Positions 34,475 through 38,198 of a stretch of 38,198 nucleotides of DNA are shown here, one piece after another. How positions within the stretch are numbered: position 1 is the stretch's first letter; the number at the start of each line of letters is the position of its first letter. The notes beneath the pieces were generated by a model. It was given only the letters and a program-made list of their open reading frames with translations, made no database searches and was not told where the DNA came from. The DNA comes from JBBARC01 sp040400005 (lineage in GTDB: Bacteria > Pseudomonadota > Alphaproteobacteria > Acetobacterales > Acetobacteraceae), in the NCBI GenBank assembly GCA_040400005.1, contig JBBARC010000036.1, forward strand, positions 1-38,198. Reading direction: 5' to 3'. Both the position numbers and the translations under genes were made by a program.

Positions 34475-35151
34475 CGATCAACCCCGCCCCCGCGTGCTTG
34501 CCGCCGATAGTAGGGGCAGAGTTTCGCCGGCGCCATAGCGGCGCCGGCGTCATCTAAGCTAAGGTCGTTCGCTGGCCCCAGCCAGGGTAGCAATTTTTAA
34601 CCGCTGCGTGGCCTGCTGGCTTTACGCCACAGCGAGCCGGATGGGTAAGCGCAGCGCCATCCATCGCTTGTTGAAACATTCCTGTCCCGGCAAGACTCTA
34701 ACCGGCATCATCCATCCATCACGGCATATCGGCGTCACCAGGTTCTCTGTGGTATGTGTGTCATCACGGTCAATTTGTAGGACCCTCGGCGCGAACGCCC
34801 GACACGCACGCTCACGCCTGTGCGGGATGCGGCGCGCAAAGCACGTAGTGGTGTGCGCCTTTCTCTATTGGCATGTCGGTCGTATGGCCAACAATCACCA
34901 TGGGTAGCGCGGCCCCCACCCATCTTCTTTGCGACTCCGGCTAGAGTTTATCTACAAGGACGCTGGGCGCTGCTGTGACTGACCCGCGTCTATCCTTGCC
35001 CCACCTGCGCGGGCTGGCCTGCTGTGCCAGTCGCGGCAAGGGGATGGTCGGTTTCCCGTGCACGATGGGATCATCACCGGTTGCCACGGCTTTATGCGCT
35101 GGGCATCATATTCTCTTGACCGCATAGCCGACTGCCGTCTACTATATCCGC
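34475..35151. other. Long non-coding stretch before the toxin-antitoxin pair
   Basis: About 680 bases contain no frame I believe. A perfect ten-pair hairpin lies at 34525-34549 (CGCCGGCGCC, loop ATAGC, GGCGCCGGCG), just upstream of the membrane-anchored protein gene. The rest looks like decayed sequence, and the final 40 bases hold the toxin promoter. No RNA gene is recognised. Confidence 0.5.
35116..35145 (+). promoter_or_regulatory. Sigma-70-like promoter of the toxin-antitoxin operon
   Basis: TTGACC (35116-35121) and TACTAT (35140-35145) are spaced 18 bases apart, near consensus. The toxin ATG begins seven bases after the -10 element. Transcription would therefore start at or next to the ATG, giving a leaderless mRNA. 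Confidence 0.5.
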
Positions 35152-35520
35152 ATGTCATGGGACGTCGCCTTTCACGAAGCGTTCGCCGCCGAAGCCCGCG
35201 CCTTCCCAGGCGCCGTAAAAACCGAAATTGCCGCGCGGGCGATGTTGCTGCGTGAATTTGGCCCGCTGCTCAACCGCCCGCACTGTGACACCCTAAAAGG
35301 GTCACAGCATGCCAATATGAAAGAACTCCGCTTTTCCCTGCCCGATGGTGAATGGCGAATCGCCTTTGCGTTCGACCCTCAACGCCGCGCAATTTTGCTG
35401 GTTGGCGGCAGCAAATCGGGCGTCAGCCAACGAAAATTCTACACCTCGTTAATTCGGCTCGCCGATGAACGCTTCAACGCTCACCTAACCACGCTCACGC
35501 AAACCCAGGGAGGCCTATAA
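35152..35520 (+). CDS. Type II toxin, RelE/HigB-like (phage Gp49-like)
   Basis: This 122-residue protein matches the Gp49/HigB-like toxin group. It has RPHCDTLKGSQHANMKELRF near residues 43-62, then WRIAFAFDPQRRAILLVGGS near 68-87, and KSGVSQRKFYTSLIRLADER near 88-107. RelE-fold toxins cut mRNA at the ribosome. The gene is followed by its antitoxin with an overlapping TAATG. A near-consensus promoter lies so close that the mRNA is probably leaderless. Confidence 0.9.
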   Translation: MSWDVAFHEAFAAEARAFPGAVKTEIAARAMLLREFGPLLNRPHCDTLKGSQHANMKELRFSLPDGEWRIAFAFDPQRRAILLVGGSKSGVSQRKFYTSLIRLADERFNAHLTTLTQTQGGL

Positions 35521-35897
35521 TGACCGTCTCTATCGAGACATTTATGCAAGAGTTCACCCCCGCGCAGCGCGCACAGGTCGAAGCCCGCAGCAGTGAGTTG
35601 ATCGCCGAGGCAACCACCCTGCGCGACCTGCGCAAGGCGCAGCGCCTAACCCAGGAACGCATGGCGGCCCTCTTGGGCGTCGAGCAAGAAAATGTCTCCC
35701 GCCTGGAACGTCGCGCCGATCTGCTGCTATCAACCCTCAGCGGCTATGTCAGCGCCATGGGCGGCAAGCTACGGCTGGTGGCCGAATTCCCCGATCGCCA
35801 ACCGGTGACCATTGCTCTGGCCGACATTACCGGCGCGCCCCCAGCACGCCGGCCACGCAATGCCCGCCTACCGGCCGATCCCCAACGCATAGGCTAA
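35520..35897 (+). CDS. Xre-family antitoxin (HigA-like)
   Basis: This 125-residue protein has an HTH_3/Xre DNA-binding domain at about residues 38-90, with LRKAQRLTQERMAALLGVEQ and ENVSRLERRADLLLSTL. The preceding helical segment and the SAMGGKLRLVAEFPD tail fit HigA-type antitoxins of toxin-first operons. It would bind the toxin and repress the shared promoter. The start overlaps the toxin stop by one base (TAATG). A C-terminal Arg/Pro tail follows with no known role. Confidence 0.9.
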   Translation: MTVSIETFMQEFTPAQRAQVEARSSELIAEATTLRDLRKAQRLTQERMAALLGVEQENVSRLERRADLLLSTLSGYVSAMGGKLRLVAEFPDRQPVTIALADITGAPPARRPRNARLPADPQRIG

Positions 35898-36214
35898 AGC
35901 CCTCGCCAAAGGCCTGGCCGGCACATCTCAGCCATAAAGCGTGCGCGGCCCCAACCCCCTACAATTTCCTAGCCTTCCCCCAAAAAACACCACCGCCAAC
36001 ATAGCTGCCCCGCTCACCGCGATGCACAAAAAACACTTTATCTGGTAGGGATGCCACATAACCGCGTCCATATGTGGTATTCACTTGACTGCACCGCTGG
36101 CTGGCGCAGGATGTCTAACCGCCAGACTCGCGGGATCGCTCGCGGGCAGAATAGCCAAGCCCGTGCGCCACACCACGCCGACCAAATCACCACACCCTTG
36201 GGGGGGAATTAGTC
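35898..36214. other. Non-coding region upstream of nrdA
   Basis: This region of about 317 bases carries an inverted repeat at 36051-36080 and a TTGACT at 36085-36090 without a clear partner -10. No gene is convincing here. Confidence 0.5.
36051..36080. promoter_or_regulatory. Inverted repeat upstream of nrdA, candidate regulator site
   Basis: ATGCCACATA and TATGTGGTAT are inverted arms with one mismatch (9 of 10), separated by ten bases. It lies about 135 bases before the nrdA start. It could be an NrdR-type or other regulator site; the arms do not closely match the classical NrdR box. Confidence 0.4.
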
Positions 36215-38083
36215 TTGCTCGACGATGCCGTACAACTCGAAGGCCGCCACCTGGTCCGCGTCGACCGCAGCCGCGATTCCCTGCTCACCGAATTCGGCCG
36301 CGCAACGCTAGACGACCGCTATTTGATGCCCGGCGAAGGCTACCAGGACCTCTTCGCCCGGGTTGCCAGTTTTTACGGCGATGATGCCGCCCACGCCCAG
36401 CGCCTTTACGATTATATCAGCCGCATGTGGCTAATGCCGGCAACGCCTGTGCTCTCCAACGGCGGCACCAAGCGCGGCCTGCCAATTTCCTGCTTCCTCA
36501 ACGAAGCCTCCGATAGCCTCGATGGCATCGTTGGTTTGTGGAACGAGAATGTCTGGCTTGCCAGCAAAGGCGGCGGCATCGGCAGCTACTGGGGCAATCT
36601 GCGCTCGATCGGCGAAAAAGTCGGCATGAACGGCAAAACCTCCGGCGTCATCCCGTTTATCCGCGTCATGGATAGCCTCACCCTCGCCATCAGCCAGGGC
36701 TCGCTGCGCCGCGGCTCGGCGGCCGTCTATCTGCCCATCGCCCACCCCGAAATTGAAGAATTCGTCGAAATCCGCAGGCCCACCGGCGGCGATCCCAATC
36801 GTAAAGCCCTAAACCTGCATCACGGTATTCTGGTCTCCGATGAATTTATGCGCGCGGTCGAAGCCGATGTGCCCTGGGCGCTGCGCTCGCCCAAAGATAA
36901 CGCGATTGTGCGCCAAATTTCTGCCCGCGCCTTGTGGATCCGCATCCTCACCGCCCGCGTGGAAACCGGCGAACCCTACATCGTGTTTTCCGATCAGGTG
37001 AATAACGCCCGGCCAGAACACCAGAAACTCGCCGGCTTAGAGATCAAAACATCCAATTTGTGCTCAGAAATCACCTTGCCCACCGGGCTTGATCACCACG
37101 GCAAACAACGCACCGCGGTGTGCTGCCTATCCTCGCTGAACCTGGAAACCTGGTTCGAATGGAAAGATCACCCGCTGTTCATCGAAGATGCCATGCGCTT
37201 CCTTGATAACGTGCTGCAGGATTTTATCGATCGCGCACCCGATGGCATGGAACGCGCCAAATACGCCGCCATGCGCGAACGCTCGGTCGGTCTTGGCGTC
37301 ATGGGCTTTCACTCGTTCCTGCAATCGCAGAACGTGCCGTTCGAAAGCGTTATCGCCAAAGTCTGGAACAAGCGGATGTTTAAGCAAATCCGCGCCCAGG
37401 CCGATGCCGCCTCGATTTTGCTCGCCGATGAACGCGGCGCCTGCCCCGATGCTGCCGAATATGGTATCCACGAACGCTTTTCCAACAAAATGGCGATCGC
37501 CCCCACCGCGTCCATTTCCATCATCGCCGGCAATGCCAGCCCCGGTATTGAACCGATCGCTGCCAACGTGTTTTTGCAAAAAACCCTTTCAGGCAGTTTC
37601 TCCGTGCGCAACCGCCACTTGCAAAAACTGCTCGCCGCGCGCGGCATGGATAACGAAGATGTCTGGTCGGCGATCACGCTCGATAAAGGCAGCGTGCAAA
37701 AACTCGATTTCCTCACCGATCAGGAAAAAGCGGTGTACAAAACCGCCTTCGAGCTTGATCAGCGCTGGATCATCGAACACGCCGCCGATCGCACCCCCTA
37801 TATCTGCCAAAGCCAATCGGTGAATATTTTTCTCCCCGCCAACGTGCACAAGCGCGATCTGCACCAAATTCACATGATGGCGTGGAAGCGCGGCCTAAAA
37901 TCGCTCTACTATTGCCGCTCGCTCTCCATCCAGCGCGCCGATACGGTCAGCGACATGCCCAAAACCGACCTGATTTCAATGATTGCGAACGACATGGTTG
38001 GTAACAACGATATGGCGCTGCCCCTACCGCTTGCCGCCAGCGGCGCCAGCACCAACTACGAAGAGTGCCTATCGTGTCAGTAA
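36215..38083 (+). CDS. nrdA: Ribonucleoside-diphosphate reductase alpha subunit (class I, no ATP cone)
   Basis: This 622-residue protein reduces ribonucleotides to deoxyribonucleotides. The catalytic set is N281, C283 and E285 in NLCSEITLP. Redox cysteine C93 lies in LPISCFLN, and C303/C304 in AVCCLSSLNLE provides the partner. The tyrosine pair is in SLYYCRS, and the C-terminal EECLSCQ holds the shuttle pair C618/C621. It starts directly at the catalytic part, so the N-terminal ATP-cone activity domain is absent. The start is a TTG after a GGGGGGGA run; an in-frame ATG is absent upstream. The NrdB partner is not in the window. Confidence 0.9.
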   Translation: MLDDAVQLEGRHLVRVDRSRDSLLTEFGRATLDDRYLMPGEGYQDLFARVASFYGDDAAHAQRLYDYISRMWLMPATPVLSNGGTKRGLPISCFLNEASDSLDGIVGLWNENVWLASKGGGIGSYWGNLRSIGEKVGMNGKTSGVIPFIRVMDSLTLAISQGSLRRGSAAVYLPIAHPEIEEFVEIRRPTGGDPNRKALNLHHGILVSDEFMRAVEADVPWALRSPKDNAIVRQISARALWIRILTARVETGEPYIVFSDQVNNARPEHQKLAGLEIKTSNLCSEITLPTGLDHHGKQRTAVCCLSSLNLETWFEWKDHPLFIEDAMRFLDNVLQDFIDRAPDGMERAKYAAMRERSVGLGVMGFHSFLQSQNVPFESVIAKVWNKRMFKQIRAQADAASILLADERGACPDAAEYGIHERFSNKMAIAPTASISIIAGNASPGIEPIAANVFLQKTLSGSFSVRNRHLQKLLAARGMDNEDVWSAITLDKGSVQKLDFLTDQEKAVYKTAFELDQRWIIEHAADRTPYICQSQSVNIFLPANVHKRDLHQIHMMAWKRGLKSLYYCRSLSIQRADTVSDMPKTDLISMIANDMVGNNDMALPLPLAASGASTNYEECLSCQ

Positions 38084-38144
38084 GCCGATAAACCGCTAGC
38101 AACCGCACGCAGGGCAATCGGGTGCGTGAAAAAGTAAGGATTTT

Positions 38145-38164
38145 CTTTTTTCTGAAGAAAAAAG
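38145..38164. repeat. AT-rich hairpin downstream of nrdA
   Basis: CTTTTTTC and GAAAAAAG pair around the loop TGAA. It lies 62 bases after the nrdA stop and resembles the hairpin at 29258-29279. It may be a bidirectional terminator or an intergenic repeat. Confidence 0.55.
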
Positions 38165-38198
38165 GTAACTGCCCAGGTAGGGGTGAGAACGCTAACTG

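Noticed and set aside
36215..38083. Class II (B12-dependent) ribonucleotide reductase
   Set aside because: The length and the C-terminal CLSC pair with the YY motif fit class I NrdA; no B12-binding region is visible.

Overview
The window reads as a stretch of alphaproteobacterial chromosome, most likely from the Acetobacteraceae or a close relative. This rests on a split F-type ATP synthase with an isolated atpHAGDC operon, a MipZ division-plane ATPase, a short alphaproteobacterial-type NrdA ending in CxxC, the neighbouring DUF1285 and CoA-pyrophosphatase genes, and AT-rich intergenic hairpins of a type I associate with that family. No taxonomic search was possible, so the placement is an inference.

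Layout. (1) 1-5100 is a surface-polysaccharide type region, all on the minus strand: two polytopic GT-C-like membrane proteins around a SAM methyltransferase, two decayed gene fragments, and a cysteine-rich protein of unknown function. (2) 5185-5861 holds a TetR regulator with a near-perfect palindrome just upstream of its start. (3) 6012-about 11170 is a compact recombinase-only mobile element: a small unknown protein, an excisionase-like HTH protein, two different tyrosine recombinases and one large serine recombinase, joined by overlapping start and stop codons. This is the most unusual part of the window. (4) 11172-20819 (minus) is core genome: a ferritin-like diiron protein, the F1 ATP synthase operon atpHAGDC, and the pqiABC lipid-transport operon. 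(5) 20851-21960 carries mipZ, divergent from pqiA, then tRNA-Thr(CGU) with a terminator. (6) 22015-28500 is a surface-modification island: a degenerate Mrr-fold protein, a large two-module glycosyltransferase, a 59-residue protein, a 2OG-Fe(II) oxygenase and a sulfotransferase. (7) 28617-34474 is housekeeping and accessory metabolism: CoA pyrophosphatase, DUF1285 protein, an APH-type phosphotransferase, a TetR regulator divergent from a PF10118 diiron protein, a small membrane protein, a DsbA-family oxidoreductase and a membrane-anchored unknown. (8) 35152-35897 is a HigB/RelE-type toxin with an Xre antitoxin. (9) 36215-38083 is ribonucleotide reductase NrdA.

How genes work together: the ATP synthase genes encode the catalytic F1 sector (the F0 genes must lie elsewhere). 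PqiA, PqiB and PqiC form an envelope lipid-transport system. The left membrane proteins with the methyltransferase, and the right glycosyltransferase, oxygenase and sulfotransferase, probably build or decorate surface glycans. The five-gene recombinase block has no visible cargo and probably only mobilises itself.
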